Of a DNA stretch of 64,000 nt, positions 38,296 through 46,776 are shown one piece after another. The first letter of the stretch is position 1. Each line of letters starts with the position of its first letter. A program made the translations under genes and the position numbers. The notes beneath the pieces are model-generated. The model ran no database searches, was not told the DNA's origin, and was given only the letters and a program-made list of their open reading frames with translations. Source of the DNA: Gammaproteobacteria bacterium (lineage in GTDB: Bacteria > Pseudomonadota > Gammaproteobacteria > Legionellales > Legionellaceae); the NCBI GenBank assembly GCA_030147635.1, contig JASBUZ010000029.1:1-64000 (forward strand), read 5' to 3'.

Positions 38296-39339
38296 TCATT
38301 CAAAAGGTACTGTAAAGTAGACTGTCACACCTTCCTCTATTTTTCCTTCGATCCATATTCGACCGCCATGTTTTTCTATTATCTTTTTAACATTCACTAG
38401 TCCAATACCGGTACCACTAAAATCTGAGTTGCTATGTAATCTTTGAAAGACTTTAAATAGTTTATCAGAATACCTTGGGTCAAAGCCTACCCCATTATCT
38501 TGAATGGAAAACTGATACTCTGACTCAAGCTTTGTGCTGTTGATTTTTATCATTGTCTTTTTTTTATTTTTTGTAAACTTCAAGGCATTAGAGATTAAAT
38601 TTTCCCAGACCATAAAGAACATTTTTTTGTCGCAATAGACTTCTGGTAACGATGCAATTTGCCAGTCAATGGCTCTACCTTTTGTTTCAGGCTGGGCGCG
38701 GGCTATAACCTCGTTAATCAAGTCATTAAAGACAAGTTTTGACTTTTTTAAGGATGCGCGGCCTAGGCGAGAAAAACTAAGTAATGACTGAATTAACCCT
38801 TCCATCCGAAAAGCTTCGTCAGTAATAATTTTCATATATTTTTTAACTTGTTTATCCTCGGAGTTTTCTACATGTTTGTTGAGTAATTCAATATATCCAA
38901 TAATATGCCGGAGTGGTGCATTCAAATCGTGAGAAACGGAATAACTAAAACTTTCTAACTCATCATTTAATTGTTTAAGCTTATTATGTTGCTCAGCTAA
39001 AAAAGCTTCAGTCTTCTTTTGTTTACTGATCTCTCTGATAATTCCTGCAAAAAAGGTTTCATTTTCAACAGTGAATTCACTCACTGAAAGAAAGATAGGA
39101 AAAATGGCGCCATCCTTACGCTTTGCTTTTACTGTACGTCCAGAGTCATGTTCCTTAGCATAAGGCTCAGGCATTAAGGCCGCTACATTTAATCCTATGA
39201 GTTCCTTTGGGGTATAACCAAATAATTTAACAGCGGCAGGATTAAAGGCTTGTACGACGCCTTCTTTATCAATCGTAATAATAGCATCCAGTGCTGTTTC
39301 GAAAATCCCTTTGAAAATTGCATCATTGTAATTATCCAT
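38296..39339 (-). CDS. PAS-domain sensor histidine kinase
   Basis: The 347-residue cytosolic kinase has a PAS domain at 7-115 (FETALDAIITIDKEGVVQAFNPAAVKLFGYTPKELIG is its start region, residues 13-49), a HisKA segment with the phospho-accepting His in SYSVSHDLNAPLRHIIGY, and an HATPase domain with N box WENLISNALKFTKN, IQDNGVGFDPRYSDKLF and GTGIGLVNVKKIIEKHGG. The H-box form is the phytochrome-like group that partners with Rcp1-type receivers, one of which is at 43.7 kb. No membrane segment is present. The upstream gap divides it from the receiver-GGDEF-EAL gene, which is divergent. Confidence 0.93.
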   Translation of the reverse strand: MDNYNDAIFKGIFETALDAIITIDKEGVVQAFNPAAVKLFGYTPKELIGLNVAALMPEPYAKEHDSGRTVKAKRKDGAIFPIFLSVSEFTVENETFFAGIIREISKQKKTEAFLAEQHNKLKQLNDELESFSYSVSHDLNAPLRHIIGYIELLNKHVENSEDKQVKKYMKIITDEAFRMEGLIQSLLSFSRLGRASLKKSKLVFNDLINEVIARAQPETKGRAIDWQIASLPEVYCDKKMFFMVWENLISNALKFTKNKKKTMIKINSTKLESEYQFSIQDNGVGFDPRYSDKLFKVFQRLHSNSDFSGTGIGLVNVKKIIEKHGGRIWIEGKIEEGVTVYFTVPFE

Positions 39340-39436
39340 GAGCCTGCTTTTAAGAATGAGAAAATATCGAAGTCAACTCGTACTATAATCATAGTATTAT
39401 GTCAAAGTAGGTTGCAACAAGGGAATCTGATAAGTC

Positions 39437-41527
39437 ATGAAAAAAAGTATCAAAATTCTTTATTTGGAAGATGACCTAATAGATTTTGACTTGATCAAGA
39501 CTAAGCTTGAGAGTTCGTATGAATATCCTATCGAAATACAGCATGCTCCAAACCAAGAAGTATATGAAGAGCTGCTCCATAAAGAGACATTTGACGTTAT
39601 TCTTTCTGACTATAATTTACAGAGTTATACAGGCCTACAGGCCTTAAAGTATTTAAATAAGAAACGATGTCATTCCCCATTTATTTTATTATCCGGAGCG
39701 ATTGGGGATGAGTTAGCCGTTGAAGTCATGAAGGCAGGCGCTGTTGATTATGTACTAAAAGATCATTTAGAAAAACTACCTATGGTGATTGAAAGAGCCA
39801 TTGATGCAGTTACTCAAAAGCAAGAAAGGTTACGCTGGGAGTCCATGTTCCATACGATTGAGCAGGCCGCTTTAGCAGGCTTTTTTAGACTCAATCTTCA
39901 TGGAAACCTAACTTACTCAAATCGCTATCTCTTAGAGATGCTATCGTGCACTCATGAACAATTGCTCAATAAGCAGTGGTATTCTATTTTCATTGACGAA
40001 GTGCACGCAGACATAGAAGCATCTTGGAAAGAGTCAATAGAAGCAAATGGGAGCTATAAACTTCTACAGGAATATACTAGTTCGGATAGTGTGCGGAAGT
40101 GGATCAACCTGACGATTCTACCCGAAATGCAAGGTGAAAAACTGGTCGGCTACATTGGGGTCGCCTTTGATGTGACGGGCATTAAAGAAACGGAGCAAAA
40201 GCTTGAGGTTGCCAAAAAATATGATCCAGTCACGTTATTACTCAATAAGAAAGCGTTCGAGAGACTACTTAAAAAACACCTTAAGAATCATCAGGGCACA
40301 GACTATTGCTCTATGCTACTGTTCTCGAGTATAGATAATTTCCAACATTTCAATGATTCTCTAGGGTATAAGGGCGGTGATACTATACTCAAGGCGGTAG
40401 CCTCTATATTATCGGAGTACTACGGAGAAGAAACTATCATTGCTAGGTTTGACAATGATGCCTTTGCCATACTACTTGATGGTGTGGAATGGGCAAGTAA
40501 AACAACTAGGAGTATTGAGCAATTAAGCAAAAAACTATCAAACCATGCTATTCCTGTACAAGGTGGGAGCGTTTATGTAAGCCTAAAGACTGGTATTGCT
40601 AAAATTCCTGATGCGGGAACCACAGCACAAGAAGTATTACAGCATGCAGCTCAAGCATTGCAGCAAGCAAAACTCAGAGCCAAAAATAACTACTGCTTTT
40701 ACTCGGATGATATTTCCCAAGCAGTGTCAAGAACAGCAGATATAGAGCATGCACTACAATATGGCTTGTCTCACAATGAGCTTTATTTAGTTTACCAGCC
40801 ACAAATAGATATTCGTACAAATCAAGTGACTGGCCTTGAGGCGCTTTGCCGCTGGGATAGTAAGACTCTAGGAGTGATTTCCCCAGTTGAGTTGATACCT
40901 CTGGCAGAAGAAATGGGTCATATCCTTCCAATCACAAAATATTTAAGTGAACTGTTTTTTTATGATCTCGACGGGTGGGCGCTGAAATATGCTGATTTAT
41001 TCAAAAATATTAGGGTTTCTTTTAACTTGTCTGCAAAAGTTATCACTGACGATGATTATCTGAATTTTCTTATTGAACTGTCTAATCGATATAATATTAG
41101 GCCAGACTCAGTGTGTTTCGAGGTGACTGAAACCGCTGTGATGGAAAATCAGATCAGTTCTAAATCCTTCCTGAGCACACTTTCAGATATCGGTTTTAAC
41201 TTATCTATTGACGACTTTGGTACAGGTCACTCATCCTTAGCTTATATTAAATCACTGCCAGTTAAAGAGTTAAAAATTGATGGTAGTTTTATCAAAAATC
41301 TTGCTCACAATGAACGTGATCGTCAAATTGTGGAAACTATCATAAATCTTGCGCATACGCTTAAGTTGCATGTTATTGCTGAGTGTGTAGAGGATATAAA
41401 GCAAACGAATATATTGAGGGAGTTAAATTGTACGACTGTACAGGGCTATTATTATTCGAAGCCACTTAAGATTGAGGAGCTTATTCCTTTTTTGCAGGGG
41501 TTTCCTGGCTCTGAGGAGCATACATGA
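39437..41527 (+). CDS. Receiver-PAS-GGDEF-EAL protein, GGDEF degenerate
   Basis: The 696-residue protein should respond to phosphorylation and hydrolyse c-di-GMP. Residues 1-125 are a receiver (ILYLEDDLIDFD; phospho-Asp in VILSDYNLQSYTG; LLSGAIGDELAVE; YVLKDH). A PAS domain follows (130-250). The GGDEF domain (260-420) has the motif replaced by RFDNDAF near residue 338, so it cannot be a normal cyclase; it may bind GTP. The EAL domain (430-690) keeps GLEALCRW, FNLSAKV, CFEVTET, SIDDFGTGHSS, ELKIDGSF and IAECVED, so phosphodiesterase activity is likely. Its last four bases overlap the next kinase gene (ATGA), implying coupling. Confidence 0.93.
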   Translation: MKKSIKILYLEDDLIDFDLIKTKLESSYEYPIEIQHAPNQEVYEELLHKETFDVILSDYNLQSYTGLQALKYLNKKRCHSPFILLSGAIGDELAVEVMKAGAVDYVLKDHLEKLPMVIERAIDAVTQKQERLRWESMFHTIEQAALAGFFRLNLHGNLTYSNRYLLEMLSCTHEQLLNKQWYSIFIDEVHADIEASWKESIEANGSYKLLQEYTSSDSVRKWINLTILPEMQGEKLVGYIGVAFDVTGIKETEQKLEVAKKYDPVTLLLNKKAFERLLKKHLKNHQGTDYCSMLLFSSIDNFQHFNDSLGYKGGDTILKAVASILSEYYGEETIIARFDNDAFAILLDGVEWASKTTRSIEQLSKKLSNHAIPVQGGSVYVSLKTGIAKIPDAGTTAQEVLQHAAQALQQAKLRAKNNYCFYSDDISQAVSRTADIEHALQYGLSHNELYLVYQPQIDIRTNQVTGLEALCRWDSKTLGVISPVELIPLAEEMGHILPITKYLSELFFYDLDGWALKYADLFKNIRVSFNLSAKVITDDDYLNFLIELSNRYNIRPDSVCFEVTETAVMENQISSKSFLSTLSDIGFNLSIDDFGTGHSSLAYIKSLPVKELKIDGSFIKNLAHNERDRQIVETIINLAHTLKLHVIAECVEDIKQTNILRELNCTTVQGYYYSKPLKIEELIPFLQGFPGSEEHT

Positions 41528-43671
41528 GTGCTGAAAATAGCCTGTTTTCCCAAAGCTCACGTTTTTTATTATTAGCCCGCTACTTTGCTTATTTTCTATT
41601 AACTTGTCTTTTGGTGTTAGGAAGTACAGTGATTTGGGGATGGTATACGCATAATGCTCTCATCGTTCAAATTTCTCCCAATTATGTGCCCATGCAATTT
41701 AATACGGCGCTCAGCTTCATTGTGATCGCATTGGGTTTATTTTGTATTGAACGTAACTACCAAAGGCTTGCCCAGATATTGGGTATATTCGTTACTTTCA
41801 TTGCAATGATGGTACTTTTAGAGTACGTATTCTCATTTGATACTGGGCTCGATCAACTCTTCATTCAGCATTATATTACGATTGCAAGCGCACGACCAGG
41901 CCAGATGGCACCGAATACCGCACTGGCCTTTATGATTGCTGGTATAAGTATGCTATTACTCTCGGTGGGAAAATATACAACAAAACGCATTGTTTTAGTA
42001 ATATTTTTAAGCTTTATTTTGTTTATACTCGGATACACTACGTTTGTTGGATACTACTTTGGCGCAAATACTTTATCCAGGTGGAGAAGTACAACAAGCA
42101 TGGCTTGGCATACAGCCTGTGGCTTGATGCTTTGGGGAGCTGCTTCTATCATCCTTGGCTTGGTGGAAGCAAAAGAGAGAGGATATAAACCAAAGGTATA
42201 CCTTACAACGATTTTATTTTTAACGAATGCCCTAATTTTTACTTTTTTATGGCAAGTCTCTATCTTTCATGAGTCAAGATTTTTTAGTAAAACCGTCTCT
42301 AATGTTGCAAGTGAAATTAATAAAGGGCTTAGTAATAAATTGACCATTGAGTTCTTCTCTTTAAACCGACTTGCTAGTCGACATAGCTTAAAAGGCGAGG
42401 ATAGCTATTGGGAAAAAGATGTAAAGCTGTATTTGGAACACCATGATAGCATTTATTTAATTGGAAAAATCAATCAAACTAAGACGATATTACAGCCTTA
42501 TGTAAAGAGTGATATTTCTATTAATTTGCCTACCTTACAACAGTCCATGCATAGTATTTCCCTCAATGAGAACGCGATATCATTGGCTCCTGTAGAACTA
42601 GATAATCACCAATACTTTGTTGCTTTTTTCCCACTAGCAGGGGGGGGCGCGGTCGTTGTGTTATACAGGGCAGATACGCTTATTCGCTCGGTATTATCTG
42701 TAGCTGAAAAACGCTATAACCTAGCGCTTCGATTAAACCACCACTTATTGGCTTCAGTAGAGGGTAAAAATTCACCATCTTTGAAAAAACGATGGGGTAA
42801 TACAACAAGTTTTACGTTGTATAAAGGCTACTTTCAGCTTACAGTATGGCCTTCATGGCAGGTTTTGAGAGAATATAAATCTCAAACGCCTAACCTTATT
42901 ATTATCTCAGGCATCATTTTATCGTTTTGCATTGCGCTTTTGTTTTTCCAAAAGCAGTCTTTTTATCAGAAAGCCTTAGCTCTAGAAAAATTTAACGATG
43001 AGTTAGAAAATTTTAGCTATACGATTGCACACAACTTGAAAGCACCGTTAAGGCATATTACAGGCTATATCCACCTATTTTTTCGTTACCAAAACGAAAA
43101 CAATGAAGCGGGGAAAAAGAAATGTTTATCGGCCATCACGGAAGCAGCAGGTAAGATGGATAAGCTCATAGACTCTTTGTTACTTTATGCTTCTTTTAGC
43201 CGAATTAAAGAGCTTAAAAAGTGCTCGTTTTCACTCAATAAAGCCATCGATGAAGCGATTTCAAAGTTGCCACACGAGCAAACGAGTATGGTGCAGTGGA
43301 ATATTGGTGGTCATTTACCAATGGTTTTTGCTGATTATGCAATGCTCACTACACTGTTTAAAGAAGTATTTGAGAATGCAATTAAGTTTACGAAGTCTAG
43401 CCAAAAAATTGAAATTAGTGTGGATGCGGTTGAAAATAAACGCGGGGTCTTAATTATTATCAAAGACAGCGGCATTGGCTTAAATCCACAATATCAGGAA
43501 AAAGCCTTTTTACTGTTTCACCAACTCGATAAAGAAGATTTTAAAAAGGGAATAGGGGCAGGGCTTGCTTACATTAAGAAGATTGTTGAGCGTCATGAAG
43601 GCGCAATTTCCATTGAGTCTCATGTGCCTCAAGGTACCAGTATTCAGATATTTTTACCGGCACTCAGTTGA
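41524..43671 (+). CDS. Membrane-bound sensor histidine kinase
   Basis: The 715-residue kinase has an N-terminal sensor of about seven membrane helices (15-235) with MQFNTALSFIVIALGLFCIE and QMAPNTALAFMIAGISMLLL, a pair of N-T-A-L helices repeated twice. A periplasmic or linker region (250-455) ends at another helix (LIIISGIILSFCIALLFF). HisKA follows with His in SYTIAHNLKAPLRHITGY, then the HATPase with FENAIKFTKSSQ, DSGIGLNPQYQEKAF and GAGLAYIKKIVERHEG. Its HisKA segment is close to that of the PAS kinase at 38.3 kb, suggesting duplication. It is coupled to the GGDEF-EAL gene and followed 14 bases later by the receiver gene. Confidence 0.92.
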   Translation: MSAENSLFSQSSRFLLLARYFAYFLLTCLLVLGSTVIWGWYTHNALIVQISPNYVPMQFNTALSFIVIALGLFCIERNYQRLAQILGIFVTFIAMMVLLEYVFSFDTGLDQLFIQHYITIASARPGQMAPNTALAFMIAGISMLLLSVGKYTTKRIVLVIFLSFILFILGYTTFVGYYFGANTLSRWRSTTSMAWHTACGLMLWGAASIILGLVEAKERGYKPKVYLTTILFLTNALIFTFLWQVSIFHESRFFSKTVSNVASEINKGLSNKLTIEFFSLNRLASRHSLKGEDSYWEKDVKLYLEHHDSIYLIGKINQTKTILQPYVKSDISINLPTLQQSMHSISLNENAISLAPVELDNHQYFVAFFPLAGGGAVVVLYRADTLIRSVLSVAEKRYNLALRLNHHLLASVEGKNSPSLKKRWGNTTSFTLYKGYFQLTVWPSWQVLREYKSQTPNLIIISGIILSFCIALLFFQKQSFYQKALALEKFNDELENFSYTIAHNLKAPLRHITGYIHLFFRYQNENNEAGKKKCLSAITEAAGKMDKLIDSLLLYASFSRIKELKKCSFSLNKAIDEAISKLPHEQTSMVQWNIGGHLPMVFADYAMLTTLFKEVFENAIKFTKSSQKIEISVDAVENKRGVLIIIKDSGIGLNPQYQEKAFLLFHQLDKEDFKKGIGAGLAYIKKIVERHEGAISIESHVPQGTSIQIFLPALS

Positions 43672-43685
43672 TAGGAGAATATAGC

Positions 43686-44129
43686 ATGAATGAAAACAAC
43701 ATGATATTACTTGCTGAAGATGACGACTTTGATAGTGAACTAACAATAGAAGCTCTAAAAGAATATAGTTTAGAAAATAAAATAATAAGAGTTTGTGATG
43801 GAGAAGAGCTTCTTGATTTCTTAAGGTGTGAAGGACAATACTCAAAAAGAAAGAGCCAGTTACCTACACTTTTATTACTTGACTTAAAAATGCCAAAAAT
43901 AGATGGTATAGAGGCATTGAAGTTAATTAAGTCTGACGAGCGGTTGAAACTGATGCCTGTGGTTATTTTGACTTCCTCACATGAAGATAAAGATTTACAA
44001 GCATGCTACGAGTTAAATGTGAATGCGTATGTTGTGAAGCCGGTTGACTTTCATCAACTCGTTGATGCGGTAAAAGAAATCGGTTGCTTTTGGTCGATGT
44101 ATAACAAAATACCTTATGCTGAAGATTGA
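43686..44129 (+). CDS. Rcp1-type response regulator
   Basis: The 147-residue protein is a lone receiver of the Rcp1 type: LLAEDDDFDSELTIEALKE with the acidic pair, phospho-Asp in LLLDLKMPKIDGIEAL, Thr in VVILTSSHEDKDL and Lys in AYVVKPVDFHQL. It has no output domain, so it probably passes or drains phosphate, as in phytochrome-Rcp1 pairs. The ATG at 43686 has AGGAGA eight bases upstream; a longer frame from 43668 does not. It follows the membrane kinase by 14 bases and precedes the HisKA-only gene by 24. Confidence 0.94.
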   Translation: MNENNMILLAEDDDFDSELTIEALKEYSLENKIIRVCDGEELLDFLRCEGQYSKRKSQLPTLLLLDLKMPKIDGIEALKLIKSDERLKLMPVVILTSSHEDKDLQACYELNVNAYVVKPVDFHQLVDAVKEIGCFWSMYNKIPYAED

Positions 44130-44153
44130 ATCTCTAAAGTAGGAGAGAACTAG

Positions 44154-44561
44154 ATGAGTTCTGTGCATTTTTATCAGGAAGTCAGGGAGTCTTGCCATAC
44201 ACTTAACAATAAACTTATCGCTATTCAAGGTTTTTGTGAATTGATGGTGCGAGGGGAAATTGATGATACGATAGAGGCAAATTTAAAGCACATTCGGGAG
44301 GTTGCGGTTGATATCTCACATATGACCCGAGCTATTTCTTTGTGCATTACATCTCAGTCTGATGAACAGACAGCTAATGCAACAATTACCAACTCTGTGA
44401 GCAAGATAAATGACCTAATAGCTATCTTGCGAGCGGGTGTTGAACACCTACTGCAACAGGTGCACGAAGATAGTAGCAAGTCCACATCCTATAAAGAAAA
44501 GGCTTTGATGGCTATGCAACAAGCAGAGGAAGTCGTCGCTCAGCTTAGCTCGCAGTGCTAA
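44154..44561 (+). CDS. Small protein resembling a lone HisKA dimerisation domain
   Basis: This 135-residue protein is all helical. Its N-terminus, with His15 in ESCHTLNNKLIAIQGFCELM, matches the H-box of HisKA domains (HDLNNLLTAIQG-like form), and the second helix would be ANLKHIREVAVDISHMTRAI. It lacks any ATPase domain. It could be a phosphotransfer protein of the Spo0B/ChpT sort, or a kinase inhibitor. GTAGGAGAG lies well placed before the ATG. It is the fourth gene of the signalling operon and overlaps the hybrid kinase by 17 bases, tail to tail. The similarity is by eye and covers only about 50 residues. Confidence 0.72.
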   Translation: MSSVHFYQEVRESCHTLNNKLIAIQGFCELMVRGEIDDTIEANLKHIREVAVDISHMTRAISLCITSQSDEQTANATITNSVSKINDLIAILRAGVEHLLQQVHEDSSKSTSYKEKALMAMQQAEEVVAQLSSQC

Positions 44562-46497
44562 TTAAGCGCTGTGAGGCATGTAATAAGTCAGCTTTACTAA
44601 ATGGCTTGGCGAGCCAAGCAGCGTTCTTGTCTGCTTTGATAACTTCAGGTAACTTGACGTCAGCATTATCCCCACTGATGAATAATATCGGGAGTGAGCT
44701 CGGCACGGCTCTAATTTTTTTGTAAACAGCTGCGCCATCGAGTTTTGGCATAGTGGAGTCGAGCACAATAAGAGCCAACTCCTGAGCGTGCTTTTCAAAC
44801 ATCTCAAGCGCTTCAAGACCATCTTGAGCGAAAAGGACTTTTGCGCCACAAGATAGAAAATGCATGCCTATGATTTCTCGTAAATCGTCTTCATCATCAA
44901 CGATTAGTACGGACTGCTCTCTCAGTATATTAGCATCATCTTCAGTTAAGTTTGATGATGTATTTACGCGAGGCTCATGCGCAGTCTCTGATGCTTTAGG
45001 AAAGTAAAAGGTAAAAGTCGTACCTTGACCAACTTCAGAGTCAACAAATATTTCTCCATTGTTGTTGACTACAATACCATAGACGACAGATAAGCCAAGT
45101 CCGGTGCCTTGTCCGACCGGCTTGGTAGAGAAAAAAGGAATAAAGAGGTTTTTAAGATTTTCTGGAGATATGCCACTCCCTGTATCTGAGACAGTAAGCT
45201 TCACATACGAGCCAGGTTTTTGTACCTGATGCTTGTTTACACTGCTTGTGCCAATCACAACAGTATTTTCTGCAGTAATTGTAATTTCCCCACCCTCCTC
45301 AGGCATGGCATCACGTGCATTGGTCATCAAGTTAGTAAATAGCTGTAGTAATTGATTTTCATTAGCATTGATTTTCCACAAGTCTTTCTCTTGTTTAATG
45401 GTGTGCTTGATGGGAGGCTTCAAAATCGTTTTATTGAATAAAGTGACTTTTTCTAGCAGGTGAGGGAGGCTTAATACTTCTTGGGGTTGTTGGCCTTTTT
45501 TATTTCTTGAAAATATGAGTAATTGCTTGATGAGTTCTGCCGAGCTTCTGGCTGCCTTCTCCGCAATCTCAAGTTGATGATGCAAGGCTTTATTCTCGAC
45601 GCTGGCTAAGTCGTGAGAAATTTCTAATGCGCCTGATATGATGGCAAGCGCATTGTTGAAGTCGTGCGCGATGCCTCCAGAAAGCTGACCAAGAGATTCC
45701 AGTTTTTGTGATTCTAGTAGTCTGTTTTGCGTCAGTTTTGTATTTTCTAGGGTATCTATCTCGGTAGTCCAACTGCTAATATCTTTGAAAATGGTAATAT
45801 CGCTAAAAGACAATAAAAACTGCTTGCCTTCTGCTGATTTTGAAAGTTGAGTGATGTGATAGTCCAGAACTTTTTGTTTTTTAGGGGTGTAAATAACACA
45901 CTGGCAATGTGTTTTTTTCGCTTTTGAAGGGGCGTGAAAATCATCGATATTGAAAATTTTCCGAACGTCATAATCGAGGAGCTGTGCTTTAGACTGATCC
46001 AAAATATCAGCGCCTGTTTGATTGATAAAATTAAGTTTAAAATCATGACCAAAAGTACAGATACCATGATGCACAGACTCTACTAGCACTTTGTACTTTT
46101 CTTGGGAGAGTCTATAGGCCTCAGGGGTTGGGATGCTCAGTAACTCAGGCACAAGCTTCCATAATACTATTGCTGTTGCAAAAGATACGACGCCAGTTAA
46201 TGCATCAACAACGCCTTGTATACCGTAAATCGGTTTCCAATAAGTGACAATGTGTAGTGCATGGGTTGTGCCGCACAGTAAAATAAAAGCAGCAAACAAC
46301 AGAGATATCCAAGTATACTGAACGTCCTTCCGCTTTACGTATACTTTTAATAATATAATTGGTATTAGTAGGTAAGAAAGCGCAATTAGGCCATTTGATA
46401 AGACCAATGTCCAAAGGACGCTTGGTTTCCAAAATAAACACATACCATGAGGCATAAATCCTTTTGTGCTAAAAAACCCCTTGATAACTTCAAGCAT
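44545..46497 (-). CDS. Hybrid histidine kinase with ethylene-receptor-like membrane domain
   Basis: The 650-residue protein starts with a three-helix membrane domain that lines up without gaps to the plant ETR1 ethylene-binding domain. ETR1 residues Tyr32, Ile35, Pro36, Ile62, Cys65 and His69 are present as Tyr42, Ile45, Pro46, Ile72, Cys75 and His79 (LSYLLIP and FILLCGTTH). ETR1 Asp25 is Asn35. A PAS domain (about 120-235), HisKA (His in GGIAHDFNNALAIISG), HATPase (LMTNARDAMPEEGG, DTGSGISPENL, GTGLGLSVVYG) and a C-terminal receiver (LIVDDEDDLRE, Asp in IVLDSTMPKLDG, Lys in LAKPFSK) follow. The ATG at 46497 has GGAG five bases upstream; a TTG six codons before is possible. Bacterial homologues in cyanobacteria bind ethylene. 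Confidence 0.9.
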   Translation of the reverse strand: MLEVIKGFFSTKGFMPHGMCLFWKPSVLWTLVLSNGLIALSYLLIPIILLKVYVKRKDVQYTWISLLFAAFILLCGTTHALHIVTYWKPIYGIQGVVDALTGVVSFATAIVLWKLVPELLSIPTPEAYRLSQEKYKVLVESVHHGICTFGHDFKLNFINQTGADILDQSKAQLLDYDVRKIFNIDDFHAPSKAKKTHCQCVIYTPKKQKVLDYHITQLSKSAEGKQFLLSFSDITIFKDISSWTTEIDTLENTKLTQNRLLESQKLESLGQLSGGIAHDFNNALAIISGALEISHDLASVENKALHHQLEIAEKAARSSAELIKQLLIFSRNKKGQQPQEVLSLPHLLEKVTLFNKTILKPPIKHTIKQEKDLWKINANENQLLQLFTNLMTNARDAMPEEGGEITITAENTVVIGTSSVNKHQVQKPGSYVKLTVSDTGSGISPENLKNLFIPFFSTKPVGQGTGLGLSVVYGIVVNNNGEIFVDSEVGQGTTFTFYFPKASETAHEPRVNTSSNLTEDDANILREQSVLIVDDEDDLREIIGMHFLSCGAKVLFAQDGLEALEMFEKHAQELALIVLDSTMPKLDGAAVYKKIRAVPSSLPILFISGDNADVKLPEVIKADKNAAWLAKPFSKADLLHASQRLISTAS

Positions 46498-46558
46498 AAG
46501 CACTCCATGTGACAAAAGTTGCGGCCCTGAAAGTTTGCGGAATAGACCTTTATGTGGT

Positions 46559-46635
46559 TGGCGTCCCAGAGAGGATTCGAACCTCTGACCTGCCCCTTAG
46601 GAGGGGGCCGCGCTATCCAGCTGTGCCACTGGGAC
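46559..46635 (-). tRNA. tRNA-Arg (anticodon CCU)
   Basis: The 77-base tRNA starts GTCCCAG and ends CTGGGAC-G-CCA with the CCA encoded. The anticodon stem GCCCC/GGGGC holds loop CTCCTAA, giving anticodon CCU, which reads AGG. The T arm is AGAGG-TTCGAAT-CCTCT. The D stem has one A-C mismatch, which is tolerable. Confidence 0.95.
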
Positions 46636-46653
46636 GAAACAAAATTGAAAGAA

Positions 46654-46682
46654 AGTCTACTCTCATCTGATTTTAATCACAA
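46654..46682 (-). promoter_or_regulatory. Promoter of tRNA-Arg
   Basis: On the minus strand TTGTGA (46677-46682) and TAGACT (46654-46659) are 17 bases apart, four of six matches each or better. The -10 ends 18 bases before the tRNA 5' end. Confidence 0.5.
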
Positions 46683-46701
46683 TATTTTGTAAGTGCTCCC
46701 C

Positions 46702-46729
46702 CTTGAAATAATTAACTTCGTCCTCATAT
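46702..46729 (+). promoter_or_regulatory. Sigma32-like heat-shock promoter of htpG
   Basis: CTTGAAA (46702-46708) is a perfect sigma32 -35 box. After 13 bases, CCTCATAT (46722-46729) matches the sigma32 -10 consensus CCCCATNT at seven of eight positions. It lies 48 bases before the htpG start, so HtpG synthesis is probably heat-induced. Confidence 0.75.
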
Positions 46730-46776
46730 CAAAAACTAGCTTTAGTTTAAATTTTTTGAAGTGAGGAGATAGCTCA

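Noticed and set aside
38296-46497. Signalling cluster as a horizontally acquired island next to tRNA-Arg
   Set aside because: tRNA-Arg lies just beyond the cluster, but there is no integrase, no attachment-site repeat of the tRNA end and no visible change in base composition.
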